In this document: piece after piece, positions 8,525 to 17,869 of the stretch
How the letters are laid out: each line of letters starts with the position of its first letter
Position numbering within the stretch: position 1 is the stretch's first letter
Source of the DNA: Candidatus Benthortus lauensis
Lineage (GTDB): Archaea > Thermoproteota > Nitrososphaeria_A > Caldarchaeales > Wolframiiraptoraceae
Assembly: GCA_021650775.1 (NCBI GenBank)
Contig: JAHSRM010000024.1
Location: 1-33,588, forward strand
DNA length: 33,588 bases
Reading direction: 5' to 3'
The notes under the pieces: model-generated
Told to the model about the DNA's origin: nothing
Database searches by the model: none
The model's input: only the letters and a program-made list of their open reading frames with translations
Made by a program: the position numbers and the translations under genes

Positions 8525-9613
8525 GTGGTGCTTCCCCCTGAGCTGACGCTCTTCCTCACGAGCATAGTTGCTTGGACGGCCCTCTACCTAATAGTCTCCC
8601 TAAGCCTCAACCTGGAGTTCGGCTTCACCGGGATACCCAACTTCGGTAAGGCATTGACCGTGATGGGCGGGGCATACGTGGCAGGATACCTCCCTGGGAG
8701 AATCATAGTCCAGCTAACAGGCATAGGAGGTGGAAAGGACTACATAGCGTATAATGCCGAGATAGTGAGGGAGGTGAACCTCTTCCTCTCCCAGAACCTG
8801 GGATACTCGGTGATGATATTCGCCGCCACCATACTTCTCGCCGCCGGAGTGGGGGCAGGCCTCGGCTTCATAGCGGCTTACCCTGCGATAAGGCTTAGGG
8901 AAGAGTATCTGGCCATGAGTCTGCTCGCCATGGCCGAGGTCGGGAAGGTGATAGGATACAACTATAAGGAGCTGGTGGGGGGGACCCTGGGCGTCCAGGT
9001 CCCAGACCCCCTGGCCTCAATAGAGCAAGGCCTCCTCAGATTCACCCTGATGAGCCTGATAATAATGGGGTTCGCAGTCGCCATACTCCTCTACCTCCAG
9101 AGGCTGGTCAAGTCCCCCCTTGGGAGAAGCCTCAGGGCTGTTAGGGATAGCGAGCTTGCAGCCGAGACACTTGGGAAAGACGTGGTCAGGATAAAGATGA
9201 AGGTGCTTGTCCTATCCTCGGTTCTGGGAGCGGTTGGAGGAGCCCTCCACGCATTCTACACGGGCGGGGTCATAGCAATATCCTATGATAGGGTTGTATG
9301 GACCTTCTGGCCCTGGGTTATGGTCTTGATGGGCGGAATGGCCAACAACATAGGGACGGCCCTTGGGGTCCTGATATTCGTGGTTGTCAGGCAGCTCATC
9401 ATATTCTACAAGGACACCCTAGCGCCCTTCATACCATTCGACGTCGTCTGGCTCGACTACCTCCTCCTAGGGGGAGTCCTGATAGCGATATTGATGCTCC
9501 GACCTGAGGGCGTGCTGCCCGAGAAGCCCACCTACCCCCTGAGCAAGAAGATTATCCGGGAGATTAGGGAGAGGGTTAGGGCGAGGATTAGCTCGGAGAC
9601 ATTGGAGGAGTAG
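8525..9613 (+). CDS. livM: Branched-chain amino acid ABC transporter permease LivM
   Basis: LSLNLEFGFTGIPNFGKA, GRSLRAVRDSELAAETLGKDVVRIKMKVLVLSSVLGAVGGALHAFY, RPEGVLPEK. Confidence 0.9.
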   Translation: MVLPPELTLFLTSIVAWTALYLIVSLSLNLEFGFTGIPNFGKALTVMGGAYVAGYLPGRIIVQLTGIGGGKDYIAYNAEIVREVNLFLSQNLGYSVMIFAATILLAAGVGAGLGFIAAYPAIRLREEYLAMSLLAMAEVGKVIGYNYKELVGGTLGVQVPDPLASIEQGLLRFTLMSLIIMGFAVAILLYLQRLVKSPLGRSLRAVRDSELAAETLGKDVVRIKMKVLVLSSVLGAVGGALHAFYTGGVIAISYDRVVWTFWPWVMVLMGGMANNIGTALGVLIFVVVRQLIIFYKDTLAPFIPFDVVWLDYLLLGGVLIAILMLRPEGVLPEKPTYPLSKKIIREIRERVRARISSETLEE

Positions 9614-9615
9614 GG

Positions 9616-10152
9616 TCAGGGCAGTAGAAACACTATCCTCTCCCTCCCCCCATAGTCCTCACCCCTCCTAACCCAAGCAACGAGGATACGCCCACCCAAG
9701 ACCTCGAACTCACCCGACATCTCAACACCAACAACCCTAGAGCCATGTGGAAAGAACCAGTAAACCTCATAATCATACTCGGCCCTACCCGGCTCATACA
9801 TGCAGAGGTATTCGTTCTCGCCCTTGTTTAGGGGTGCTTGGAACTCTATGTAGAAGGTTAGTGTGGGTAGCTCGGGGGCGCCCCTGAAGTCCAGGTTCAC
9901 CGTTAAGGCCTCTGCCTCCACCCTCTCTCCATTCACCCTGATTTCCTCCTCCCTTAGAAGGGTGTTCATTGATGCGAGAAGCCTCTCCAGCTCCTCCCGA
10001 TACCTCCCCTCATCCTCCAGCAAACCATAGTAGTAGTGCTTCCTGTCAAGGTAATCGTATACCAGTATTTGGTGGAAGACGCCGTTCAGCCCGAGTGTGA
10101 AGAAGGAGTGGGCGTGTATAGGCTCCACCATCGGTTCCAGGGTCCCTGGCAC
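9616..10152 (-). CDS. Hypothetical protein
   Basis: Open frame with ATG start and genome-like codon usage; no family recognised. Confidence 0.65.
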   Translation of the reverse strand: MPGTLEPMVEPIHAHSFFTLGLNGVFHQILVYDYLDRKHYYYGLLEDEGRYREELERLLASMNTLLREEEIRVNGERVEAEALTVNLDFRGAPELPTLTFYIEFQAPLNKGENEYLCMYEPGRAEYDYEVYWFFPHGSRVVGVEMSGEFEVLGGRILVAWVRRGEDYGGRERIVFLLP

Positions 10153-10195
10153 CCGACATAAATCTTAATTCGGCCTCTGCCTTGATGCTCCTGAG

Positions 10196-10645
10196 TTGAG
10201 TAGGGAGAGGTTTGCGAGGGAGCTGGAGTTCGAGCCTGTGGAGGAGAGGTGGAATGAGTATGAGTTGCTGGACGAGAATGTGTATGTGAGGCTTAGGGGG
10301 AGGATTATACTCCTCAAGGTCCTGGAGCTTCCAGGCGAGTCGGGCCGGAGACTCAAGCTGCACAGGGTATTCGTGGTTAGCTCGCCCAAGAAGGGTAGGC
10401 CCATGCCTCCCCCAAGCCCCACAGAACTCAAGAGCCTGGACAAGTATCCGGTCGAGATAGTCTCGAGCAGGGAGCCCTGGAACATCTACAAGATAACCGA
10501 GACAGGCGAGATACTCAGGGTCAAGCTGATAGTAACCGATGTTTTCAGGGTCAGGGATAGATATGATGCGGACGGTGAACCGTATTACGTCATACAGTCA
10601 GGCTCCCTGGTGTCGAGGGGTAAGGGGAGGCTTCCCACGGCATAG
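10196..10645 (+). CDS. Hypothetical protein
   Basis: Open frame with TTG start, divergent from 9616..10152; no family recognised. Confidence 0.65.
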   Translation: MSRERFARELEFEPVEERWNEYELLDENVYVRLRGRIILLKVLELPGESGRRLKLHRVFVVSSPKKGRPMPPPSPTELKSLDKYPVEIVSSREPWNIYKITETGEILRVKLIVTDVFRVRDRYDADGEPYYVIQSGSLVSRGKGRLPTA

Positions 10646-10679
10646 CATTTATAAGCTATAACAATATTGTCAAGAGGCG

Positions 10680-11381
10680 ATGATAACCTATCAGGTAGCA
10701 TTCATAAGAGGAATCATAGACTGGCTTGTTGCAACAATACCAAAGATAGTTGGCGCCATAGTAGTCCTCATCATCGGCTGGGCCATCGGGAGGCTGCTCG
10801 GGGCAGTGATAGCTAAGATACTCGACAAGGTGGGCGTGGACGACGCGCTTAGGAAGACCTCCATAGGCAAGGCGATAGAGAAGTCGGGCATCAGCATACC
10901 CAAGTTCTTCGACGTGATAGTAAGGATATTCATCTACCTGGTGGCCGTCCTAGCAGCAGCAAACATACTGGAGATAGCCATACTGAGCCAGTTCATGGCC
11001 AGGGTCGTGGAGTATCTTCCAAGCTTCATAGCGGGAATATTCATCCTAATCTTCGGCCTGATGGCCGCCGACTTCGTTGGAGACGCTATAACCGCTGTGG
11101 GAAGGGAGGCGAAGATAGAGTATGCTGGCCTGGCCTCGGCCGTGGTCAGGGGGATGCTCTACCTAGTAGTCATAATCGTCGGCCTCTCAACCATGAGGAT
11201 AGACGTAAGCATCCTCAACACGATAGTTACGGCCATGGCGTGGGGCCTTGCGGGAGCAGTTGCGATAGGCGGAGGTCTGGCGATAGGGTTCGGGCTGAGG
11301 GACTACGTGTCGAAGAGGGCGGAGGAGTGGATGAAGAAGGCCGAGGAGGCGGCCAAATCACTCGAGAAGAGGGAGAAGTAG
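10680..11381 (+). CDS. MscS-N-like conserved TM-helix repeat membrane protein (no MscS beta-domain)
   Basis: Repeated PKIVGAIVVLIIGWAIGRLLGAVI / LPSFIAGIFILIFGLMAADFVGDAI segments, GGGLAIGFGLRDYV, then a charged tail. Confidence 0.8.
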   Translation: MITYQVAFIRGIIDWLVATIPKIVGAIVVLIIGWAIGRLLGAVIAKILDKVGVDDALRKTSIGKAIEKSGISIPKFFDVIVRIFIYLVAVLAAANILEIAILSQFMARVVEYLPSFIAGIFILIFGLMAADFVGDAITAVGREAKIEYAGLASAVVRGMLYLVVIIVGLSTMRIDVSILNTIVTAMAWGLAGAVAIGGGLAIGFGLRDYVSKRAEEWMKKAEEAAKSLEKREK

Positions 11382-11386
11382 CGCCG

Positions 11387-12322
11387 TCACATCTTACCTC
11401 CAAATTTTTGTTCCCCGGCGAACCTCAAGACCTCATCCCTTGTCGGCAGAGCCTCCTGCGCCCCTACACGGGTTATCGAGAGGGCTGCAGCGTAGTTTGC
11501 TAGCTGGAGGGCCTCCTCGACTGGCTTGCCCTCTGAGAGGAAGGCTGTGAAGGCTCCGCAGAATGCGTCTCCGGCTCCCGTTGTGTCCACTGCCTCCACC
11601 TTTATCCCCCTCGCCCTCACAACCTCTCCATCGCCCTTGACGAGCATGGCCCCCATCCTTCCAAGGGTTATGACCACGTTCCCTACACCCATCTTGACAA
11701 GCCTCCTACCAGCCCTCTCGGCGGACCTCAGGTCCCTTACCCTCACCCGTGAGAGGAGCGAGGCCTCGACCTCATTCACCACAAGGTAGTCTATCTTTGG
11801 GAATACTTCCTGTGGAAGCCTCTGGGCAGGGGCTGCGTTCAGTATCACCCTCGTCCCCTTCCCGTGAGCCAGCTTAATCGCATGGACCACCGTCTCTATT
11901 GGTAGCTCGAGCTGGGCTAGCAGGTAGTCGGAGGAGGCTATGGCCCCTGCTGCGTCCTCTACATCACCCACGGATACATGCTCGTCGGCTCCACGGGCGA
12001 CCGCTATCATGTTCCTCCCACGTTTATCAACTATTATCAGGGCTAGGCCTGTGTGGGTCTCGGGGTCCCTCTTGACATGCGAGGTATCCACACCGTTTCT
12101 CTCCAAGTTGTCTAGGAGGTCTCTGCCAAGGAAGTCGTCCCCAACCCTCGACACCATGCCCGTCCTCACGTTAAGCTTCGATAACGCCACGGCCTGGTTC
12201 GCCCCCTTCCCTCCGGGAAGCATCTTGAACTCCCATCCGAGTATGGTCTCACCCGGCTTGGGCAGCCTATCAGACCTGACAATCATATCCATGTGGATGC
12301 TTCCCAAGACTATTGCGCTCAT
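11387..12322 (-). CDS. rbsK: PfkB-family carbohydrate kinase, ribokinase-like
   Basis: GSIHMDMIVRSDRLPKPGETILG, GGKGANQAVALSKL, DTTGAGDAFCGAF. Confidence 0.88.
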   Translation of the reverse strand: MSAIVLGSIHMDMIVRSDRLPKPGETILGWEFKMLPGGKGANQAVALSKLNVRTGMVSRVGDDFLGRDLLDNLERNGVDTSHVKRDPETHTGLALIIVDKRGRNMIAVARGADEHVSVGDVEDAAGAIASSDYLLAQLELPIETVVHAIKLAHGKGTRVILNAAPAQRLPQEVFPKIDYLVVNEVEASLLSRVRVRDLRSAERAGRRLVKMGVGNVVITLGRMGAMLVKGDGEVVRARGIKVEAVDTTGAGDAFCGAFTAFLSEGKPVEEALQLANYAAALSITRVGAQEALPTRDEVLRFAGEQKFGGKM

Positions 12323-12374
12323 GGTGGTTTAACACGAGGTATGGTTTATAGCCATTAGCCCCTAGTCATTATTC

Positions 12375-12749
12375 ATGGCTATGAGTGAGCCGAGGGTGAG
12401 GGTCAGGATTCTGGTTGAGGGTGCGGGAGAGTTCCAGGGAGAGCTGATTAGGATACATGCACCCCTGACGGTTCAGGAGTTCTCGAGGAGGCTGCCCATA
12501 GAAGGCTTCGCAGCCAAGTGGGACTACGCAGTCTACATCCAGACCGAGGTTAGGAGGGGTGCGGAGAAAGCCATCAAGTCTATCAAGAAGGGGGACATAC
12601 TCTACTGGCCCATGGGCGGATACCTGGCCCTAGCCTTCAAGGACTATGGGGCTCCAGCCCAGATGGTTAAGATAGGTGAGTTTAGCGGCGAGTATGGGAG
12701 GCTTGAGGCCGTTAGGCCTGGGGCCAGGGTTAGGGTGGAGCGTGCATAG
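12375..12749 (+). CDS. Cyclophilin-like-fold protein (DUF369/Cyclophil_like type)
   Basis: VQEFSRRLPIEGFAAKWDYAVYIQT...KKGDILYWPMGGYLALAF resembles the prokaryotic cyclophilin-like family. Confidence 0.65.
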   Translation: MAMSEPRVRVRILVEGAGEFQGELIRIHAPLTVQEFSRRLPIEGFAAKWDYAVYIQTEVRRGAEKAIKSIKKGDILYWPMGGYLALAFKDYGAPAQMVKIGEFSGEYGRLEAVRPGARVRVERA

Positions 12750-12750
12750 C

Positions 12751-13119
12751 CTACTTCTTCTTCCTCTTCCTCTGCTTCTCCTCCTGACGCTTCTCCTCAG
12801 CCTTCTGCAACTCGACCGGCGTGTAGATTCTAATCCTGTTGTCGCCTGCCACCAGCTTGAGAACCCTCCGCTCCGCAAGCTGATGTAGGATGTTCTTGGC
12901 TATGGAGAGCCTTATCCCGAACTTCTCCGAGAGGAGTGAGGGCGTGATGTATGGCTGGCTCCTGACGAACTGCTCCACCTCCTCGAGGCTGGGCGGGATA
13001 ACCCCCAGGAACCCCTTCTCAGACGCCTCGGACCTCCCTGCCTGCCTCTCCTGCTGCCTCTGCCTCGCAAGCCTCTTCTCGAGCTGGCTCAAGGTAGGCT
13101 TCTTAGGACCGCCGCCCAA
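12751..13119 (-). CDS. rps25e: Small ribosomal subunit protein eS25
   Basis: KPTLSQLEKR...PYITPSLLSEKFGIRLSIAKNILHQLAERRVLKLVAGDNRIRIYTP. Confidence 0.9.
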   Translation of the reverse strand: MGGGPKKPTLSQLEKRLARQRQQERQAGRSEASEKGFLGVIPPSLEEVEQFVRSQPYITPSLLSEKFGIRLSIAKNILHQLAERRVLKLVAGDNRIRIYTPVELQKAEEKRQEEKQRKRKKK

Positions 13120-13183
13120 TCTACGCCACCTCCTCCAAGGCCCACATGCCGGGAAATAAACTTAAGCTGGGAAACGCTTTTAT

Positions 13184-13202
13184 GTTGGATGAATCATCCA
13201 AC
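13184..13202. promoter_or_regulatory. 19-bp palindrome GTTGGATGA-A-TCATCCAAC, candidate operator of the BtuFCD-type operon
   Basis: Perfect 9-bp arms with a 1-nt centre, directly after TATA-like CTTTTAT (13177-13183) and before ATG 13207. Confidence 0.6.
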
Positions 13203-13206
13203 CTCC

Positions 13207-14373
13207 ATGCCGAAGAAAGCCCTGGCCGCACTCGCAGTCCTCCTAGCCATAAGCCTTGGCTTCAACGCCTATCTGGCGACCACGTCTCCCAGGACCCTGA
13301 CCATCACCGAGACCCTCACCTCCACGGTTCTGAGGACAGAGACAGTTGGCGGAGAGACCGTGACAGAGGTCGTGGAGAGGACCATCACGGCTACGGTCAC
13401 GGAGACCCTGGCCACAACATCGACCGTCTTTACAGAGCCTCCGAGGTATCCCATCACCCTGGTGGACTCACTTGGAAGGGAGGTGGTTATAGAGGGGCCT
13501 GTGGAGAGGATAGTCTCGACGGTCCCAAGCAACACCGAGATTATAGCGGCCCTGGGGGCCCTGGACCTCCTCGTAGGCGTGGACGACTTTAGCGACTACC
13601 CGCCCGAGCTGCTCGAATTAATAGAGCAGGGGAGGGTTGAGAGGATTGGGGGGAATATTCCCCTGAACGTGGAGAAGGTGGCCGAGCTGGAGCCGGACCT
13701 GGTGGTTATCAGTGCGGGTCTGCAGGGTGGGGCGATACCCAAGCTGGAGGAGCTGGGCCTCAGGGTCTTGGCGGTCAAGTCGGAGAGCCTCTCGGACATC
13801 TATCAGGCGATACTCCTCGTCGGGAAGGCCTTGGATAGGTGGAGTGAGGCGGTGAGCCTGGTCGAGGAGCTTAGGAGCAGGGTTCAAGAGGTTTGGATGA
13901 GGACCGGGGCGGTTGAAGTGAAGAGGAGGGTCATGGTGGCGGTCTGGCTCGAGCCTGTCTGGACCGCTGGAAACAACACATACATGAACGACCTCATAAC
14001 CTCGGCAGGAGGATACAACATCTTCCAAGACCTGCAGGGATGGGCCGAGGTGGGCGCAGAGGCCATAGTCGAGAGAAACCCCCAGGTCATAATAGTCACC
14101 ATGCATGGCCAGGACCTGAGCTATGAGGAGGTTGTGGAGAAGCTGAGGAGCATGCCTGGGCTAAGCGGGACCGACGCCCTGAAGAACGGCGAGGTCTACC
14201 TCCTAGTTGGTCAGGCCGCCGACATCCTTGAGAGGCCTGGGCCTAGGGTTGCCGATGGAGTGATGCTGCTCTCCATGATAATGTATCAGGAGCTCTATGG
14301 GGTGAGCCTGCCGAAGATGATTGGGGACGACTACCTGGACTACGTTAGGGGGCTGGAGGTGGCCGCCTCTTGA
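13207..14373 (+). CDS. BtuF/FepB-type ABC transporter substrate-binding protein with Thr-rich linker
   Basis: Signal-like MPKKALAALAVLLAISLGF, TVTET linker, DSLGREVVIEGPVERIVSTVPSNTEIIAALGALDLLVGVDDFSDYP. The ORF track starts at 13189; the ATG at 13207 fits the promoter better. Confidence 0.88.
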   Translation: MPKKALAALAVLLAISLGFNAYLATTSPRTLTITETLTSTVLRTETVGGETVTEVVERTITATVTETLATTSTVFTEPPRYPITLVDSLGREVVIEGPVERIVSTVPSNTEIIAALGALDLLVGVDDFSDYPPELLELIEQGRVERIGGNIPLNVEKVAELEPDLVVISAGLQGGAIPKLEELGLRVLAVKSESLSDIYQAILLVGKALDRWSEAVSLVEELRSRVQEVWMRTGAVEVKRRVMVAVWLEPVWTAGNNTYMNDLITSAGGYNIFQDLQGWAEVGAEAIVERNPQVIIVTMHGQDLSYEEVVEKLRSMPGLSGTDALKNGEVYLLVGQAADILERPGPRVADGVMLLSMIMYQELYGVSLPKMIGDDYLDYVRGLEVAAS

Positions 14374-15383
14374 TGACCCAGGCCAGGAGGCTCCGCCTCC
14401 TCTCCATAATCTTTCTGGGCATAATCCTCACGGTAATCCTCTCGCTAGCCTCACTCTCGCTCGGAGCAAGCAGGATAGGTTTAGGCGAGATAGTAGGGAT
14501 ACTTGTAGGAGAGAGGGTTGAGGGGGCCAGGATAATCCTAGACATACGTCTCCCCAGGCTGCTCTCGGCGATAGTGGTCGGGGCATCCCTCTCCGCTGCG
14601 GGGGCGGTTATGCAGGGCCTGTTCAGGAACCCGTTGGTGGACCCGTATATCGGGGGCGTGGCCTCTGGGGCAGCCTTCGGAGCCGTGGTCTCGATGGTCT
14701 TCGGCCTCTCCCTCTTCTCACCCTTCTCCACCTACGGGATACCGCTCTCAGCCTTCCTAGGCGCACTCACCGCATTATCCATGACCCTAATCTTCTCGAG
14801 GATGGGGGGTGGGTCGCCGCTCAGCCTAATTCTCTCCGGGATAGCGGTCAGCTTCCTCTTCTCGGCCGCCACGAGCCTCGCCCTGGTGATCGGGGGTGAG
14901 AAGAGCTTCGGAGCCTTCTTCTGGCTCTTCGGGAGCTTCGTGGCCTCCTCGTGGAGGCACCTGGCCTTCACCATACCAGCGTCCACGGTAACCCTCGGAT
15001 ACATACTGCTCCATGCAAGGAGGCTTAACGTAATCCTGCTGGGGGACGAGGAGGCGAGGCAGCTCGGCGTGAACGTGGCCTTGCTGAGATACGGTATGCT
15101 GGTCTCCCTCTCGCTTCTAACCGCCTTGGCCGTCTCCTTCAACGGCATAATAGGGTTCGTGGGCCTGGTCGCACCCCACATAGCGAGGCTCACGGTGGGC
15201 GAGGACTACAGGCTCCTACTCCCCCTAAGCATCCTCACGGGAAGCTGGCTCCTCCTGGCCTCAGACCTGGCGTCAAGGCTCCTCATGGCTCCAGCCGAGC
15301 TACCCGTGGGTGCGATAACGTCCCTTGCAGGCGCCCCAATCTTCCTCCACCTACTTGTTAGGAGGGCTGGGAGGTATGGGTAG
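14370..15383 (+). CDS. FecCD-family (BtuC-type) ABC transporter permease
   Basis: RLPRLLSAIVVGASLSAAGAVMQGLFRNPLVDPYIGGVASGAAFGA; NGIIGFVGLVAPHIARLTVGEDYRLLLP. Confidence 0.92.
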   Translation: MMTQARRLRLLSIIFLGIILTVILSLASLSLGASRIGLGEIVGILVGERVEGARIILDIRLPRLLSAIVVGASLSAAGAVMQGLFRNPLVDPYIGGVASGAAFGAVVSMVFGLSLFSPFSTYGIPLSAFLGALTALSMTLIFSRMGGGSPLSLILSGIAVSFLFSAATSLALVIGGEKSFGAFFWLFGSFVASSWRHLAFTIPASTVTLGYILLHARRLNVILLGDEEARQLGVNVALLRYGMLVSLSLLTALAVSFNGIIGFVGLVAPHIARLTVGEDYRLLLPLSILTGSWLLLASDLASRLLMAPAELPVGAITSLAGAPIFLHLLVRRAGRYG

Positions 15384-16269
15384 GGTCGTCGTGAGGGTTG
15401 AGGGCGTCTCCTGGAGCTATGATGGGGTCGGGGGGATAAGGGATGTTAGCCTGGAGATAAGGGAGGGCGAGGTCCTCGGCGTAATAGGGCCTAACGGCTC
15501 GGGGAAGACCACGCTCCTAAGATGCCTGGCAAACCTCCTTAAACCCCATGGAGCAATTTACCTAGATGGGAGGAGCCTGGAGGGGATTAGGCCACGGGAG
15601 CTCGCCAAGACCCTCTCCTACATTCCCTCGGAGTATGAGGGCCAGCCCTCCCTCACCGTCTATGATGTTGTCTCGGCGGGTAGGACGCCGCATATGAGGG
15701 GGCTTTGGTGGGAGTCCAGGGAGGATGAGGAGATAGTCTGGGAGTCCATGAGGGTTATGGGCGTGGATGGGTTGGCGGGTAGGAGAGTCGGGGAGCTGAG
15801 CAGCGGTGAGAGGCAGAAGGTTAGGCTGGCCAGGGCATTGGCCCAGAGGCCCAGGATAATCCTCGTGGACGAGCCTACAAGCCACCTCGACCCCAGGAAC
15901 CAGATAGAGATTATGGAGGTCCTCAGGCTCATGGCCCTGAGAGGCGTCTCGGTAGTCGCAGTCCTACATGACCTGAACCTCGCCTCAGCCTACTCCGACC
16001 GGATACTCGTCCTGAAGGATGGGAGGGCTGTGGCCTGCGGGAAGCCCTCGGAGATACTCGGGGAGAGCCTCCTCAGGGATGTCTTCGGAATCGATGTCAG
16101 GATACTCGTGGACCCGGAGCTTGGCAGACCCATCATAATCCCCCTCATGGATAAGGAGCTTTTAGGAGCCGGCCTCAAGGAGTATTTGGATGGGGTTAAG
16201 GAGCTACCTCGCCTCAAGGATACCGCTCACCCCGGAGGCACTGCCAGGCAAGGCAAAGATAATCGATAG
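15376..16269 (+). CDS. FepC/BtuD-type ABC transporter ATPase
   Basis: GPNGSGKTTLLRCLANLLKP, LSSGERQKVRLARALAQ, LVDEPTSHLDPRNQIEIM. Start at MGRVVVRVEG. Confidence 0.92.
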   Translation: MGRVVVRVEGVSWSYDGVGGIRDVSLEIREGEVLGVIGPNGSGKTTLLRCLANLLKPHGAIYLDGRSLEGIRPRELAKTLSYIPSEYEGQPSLTVYDVVSAGRTPHMRGLWWESREDEEIVWESMRVMGVDGLAGRRVGELSSGERQKVRLARALAQRPRIILVDEPTSHLDPRNQIEIMEVLRLMALRGVSVVAVLHDLNLASAYSDRILVLKDGRAVACGKPSEILGESLLRDVFGIDVRILVDPELGRPIIIPLMDKELLGAGLKEYLDGVKELPRLKDTAHPGGTARQGKDNR

Positions 16270-17023
16270 GGTCGCCCTCGTCAGGCTTGAGCCGGAGGCC
16301 GAGCCATATGAGGAGGAGATAGGGAGGCTTGTCAAGGAATACTATGGGGTCAGGGCTGTCTATAGGGTCTATGGGGTCGGGGGCGTGGAGAGGAGGCCCA
16401 TGCTCAAGCACCTTGCGGGGGAGAGGGTGGCCGAGGTAACCCACAGGGAGTATGGCTACATGCTTAGACTCAACCTGGAGAGGCTTATGCTCAGCCTGGG
16501 GAACAGCCTCGAGAGGCTGAGGATGGCTGGGCTGACGGGCGGAGGCGAGACCGTGGTGGACATGTTCGCAGGGGTGGGGCAGTTCTCGATACCCGTCGCC
16601 GTCCTGGCCACGCCCAGGAAGATATTCTCGGTGGAGATAAACCCTGAGGCATACAGGTATCTCGTGTTGAACACCCGTCTGAACAGGGTTGAGGATATAG
16701 TGGAGCCGATACTCGGGGACTGTAGGGAGGTGGTGGAGGAGAGGCTCCAGGGCGTTGCCGACAGGGTAATCATGGGATACCTGATGGGGACCATGGAGGC
16801 CCTGCCCCAGGCTCTCAAGACCCTTAGGAGGGATGTGGGCGGCGTAATCCACTTCCACGAGCTCGTTAGGAGGAGTGAGGAGGAGGGGTTCGTTGAAGAG
16901 CTTCTCGGCAGGGTTGAGTCCGAGGGATACGAGGCGAGGCTACTGAGGTGGAGGAAGGTTAAGTCATACTCGAGGACCAGGAACCACATCGTGGTTGATT
17001 TCCTGGCGGTGAGGGGAGGGTGA
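16190..17023 (+). CDS. Trm5/TYW2 (Taw2)-family tRNA-modifying SAM-dependent transferase
   Basis: RLNLERLMLSLGNSLERLRM, ETVVDMFAGVGQFSIPVAV, VEINPEAYRYLVLNTRLN, DRVIMGYL. The 5' end overlaps the ATPase 3' end by 80 nt. Confidence 0.8.
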   Translation: MGLRSYLASRIPLTPEALPGKAKIIDRVALVRLEPEAEPYEEEIGRLVKEYYGVRAVYRVYGVGGVERRPMLKHLAGERVAEVTHREYGYMLRLNLERLMLSLGNSLERLRMAGLTGGGETVVDMFAGVGQFSIPVAVLATPRKIFSVEINPEAYRYLVLNTRLNRVEDIVEPILGDCREVVEERLQGVADRVIMGYLMGTMEALPQALKTLRRDVGGVIHFHELVRRSEEEGFVEELLGRVESEGYEARLLRWRKVKSYSRTRNHIVVDFLAVRGG

Positions 17024-17358
17024 GCCTGAGGGAGACTATCGAGAGGCTCGTGGCCGAGGTCTCAAGGGACCCCAGGTTCAGGAGGGAGTTCAGGGGGGTC
17101 GAGGCCCTAATCGAGCTTAGGACGATTGAGGGCGAGGTAATCTACCTAAGAGTCCATGACGGAGCGGTCGAGATACAGGATAAGGTGGAGGGGAGGCCTA
17201 GCCTGACCCTTACGGCGAGCAGGGAGGTGTTCATGGACCTACTCGAGTCGAGGATTAGGGGCGAGGTCGCAGTCCTAACAGGGAGGCTGAGAATATCGGG
17301 GGACCTGGGGCTGGGCGAGAGGCTCTACAGGAGGATACTCAGGTTCGCTAAACGATGA
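17020..17358 (+). CDS. SCP2-like sterol-carrier-domain protein
   Basis: [57 protein letters not shown] pattern. Confidence 0.6.
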   Translation: MSLRETIERLVAEVSRDPRFRREFRGVEALIELRTIEGEVIYLRVHDGAVEIQDKVEGRPSLTLTASREVFMDLLESRIRGEVAVLTGRLRISGDLGLGERLYRRILRFAKR

Positions 17359-17782
17359 TGCTCGCTGCGTTGGCTATCCTCGGCCACCTCTCGGCCGCCT
17401 CACGGGCCACAGGCCCCTTAATCTCCGTCCCCTTCATGTCTCCCTCAGGGGTCACGAGAACCGCCGCCGTGTCCTCGAAGCATATCCAGGTTCCATCAGG
17501 CCTCCTATACGGCTTCCTCTGACGGATAATCACGGCGTGCATAACCTTCTTCCTCAGGTCTATCGGCCCCTTCTTCACCGTAACCGAGACCAGGTCTCCC
17601 ACACCTGCGCATGGATGCCTCCTAAGCCTAGTCTTTATCCCGTGGACCTGGATTATCTTGAGTATCTGGGCCCCCGAGTTGTCTGCGCAGGGTATCTCGG
17701 AGCCCACGTTTATGGTTCTGGGTATGTTGGGCCTCCTCTCCAGGATTCCTACGGCGGCCACGGCCCTGCTACGCTTCGCCAA
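17348..17782 (-). CDS. rpl14: Large ribosomal subunit protein uL14
   Basis: [49 protein letters not shown]...[28 protein letters not shown]. Confidence 0.95.
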   Translation of the reverse strand: MAKRSRAVAAVGILERRPNIPRTINVGSEIPCADNSGAQILKIIQVHGIKTRLRRHPCAGVGDLVSVTVKKGPIDLRKKVMHAVIIRQRKPYRRPDGTWICFEDTAAVLVTPEGDMKGTEIKGPVAREAAERWPRIANAASIIV

Positions 17783-17850
17783 CCCTCTTCTCCCTCCCCT
17801 AATCCATGGTTATGGTTTTCCCCAGGGTTTTAAACCTAAGCTGCCGAACA

Positions 17851-17859
17851 ATATATAAG
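17851..17859 (-). promoter_or_regulatory. TATA box for uL14
   Basis: Minus-strand CTTATATAT, about 70 nt upstream of the uL14 start, in the gap between VapC and uL14. Confidence 0.5.
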
Positions 17860-17869
17860 GCTTAAAGGC

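Noticed and set aside
16190-16269. 80-nt overlap of the ABC ATPase 3' end with the Trm5/Taw2-like gene as a possible frameshift fusion
   Set aside because: Both frames have plausible termini and the methyltransferase has its own ATG; ordinary gene overlap is the simpler explanation.
16214-16858. Minus-strand 214-aa ORF opposite the Trm5/Taw2-like gene
   Set aside because: Antisense shadow ORF; His/Pro/Leu-rich with no recognisable fold, while the sense strand encodes a clear methyltransferase.
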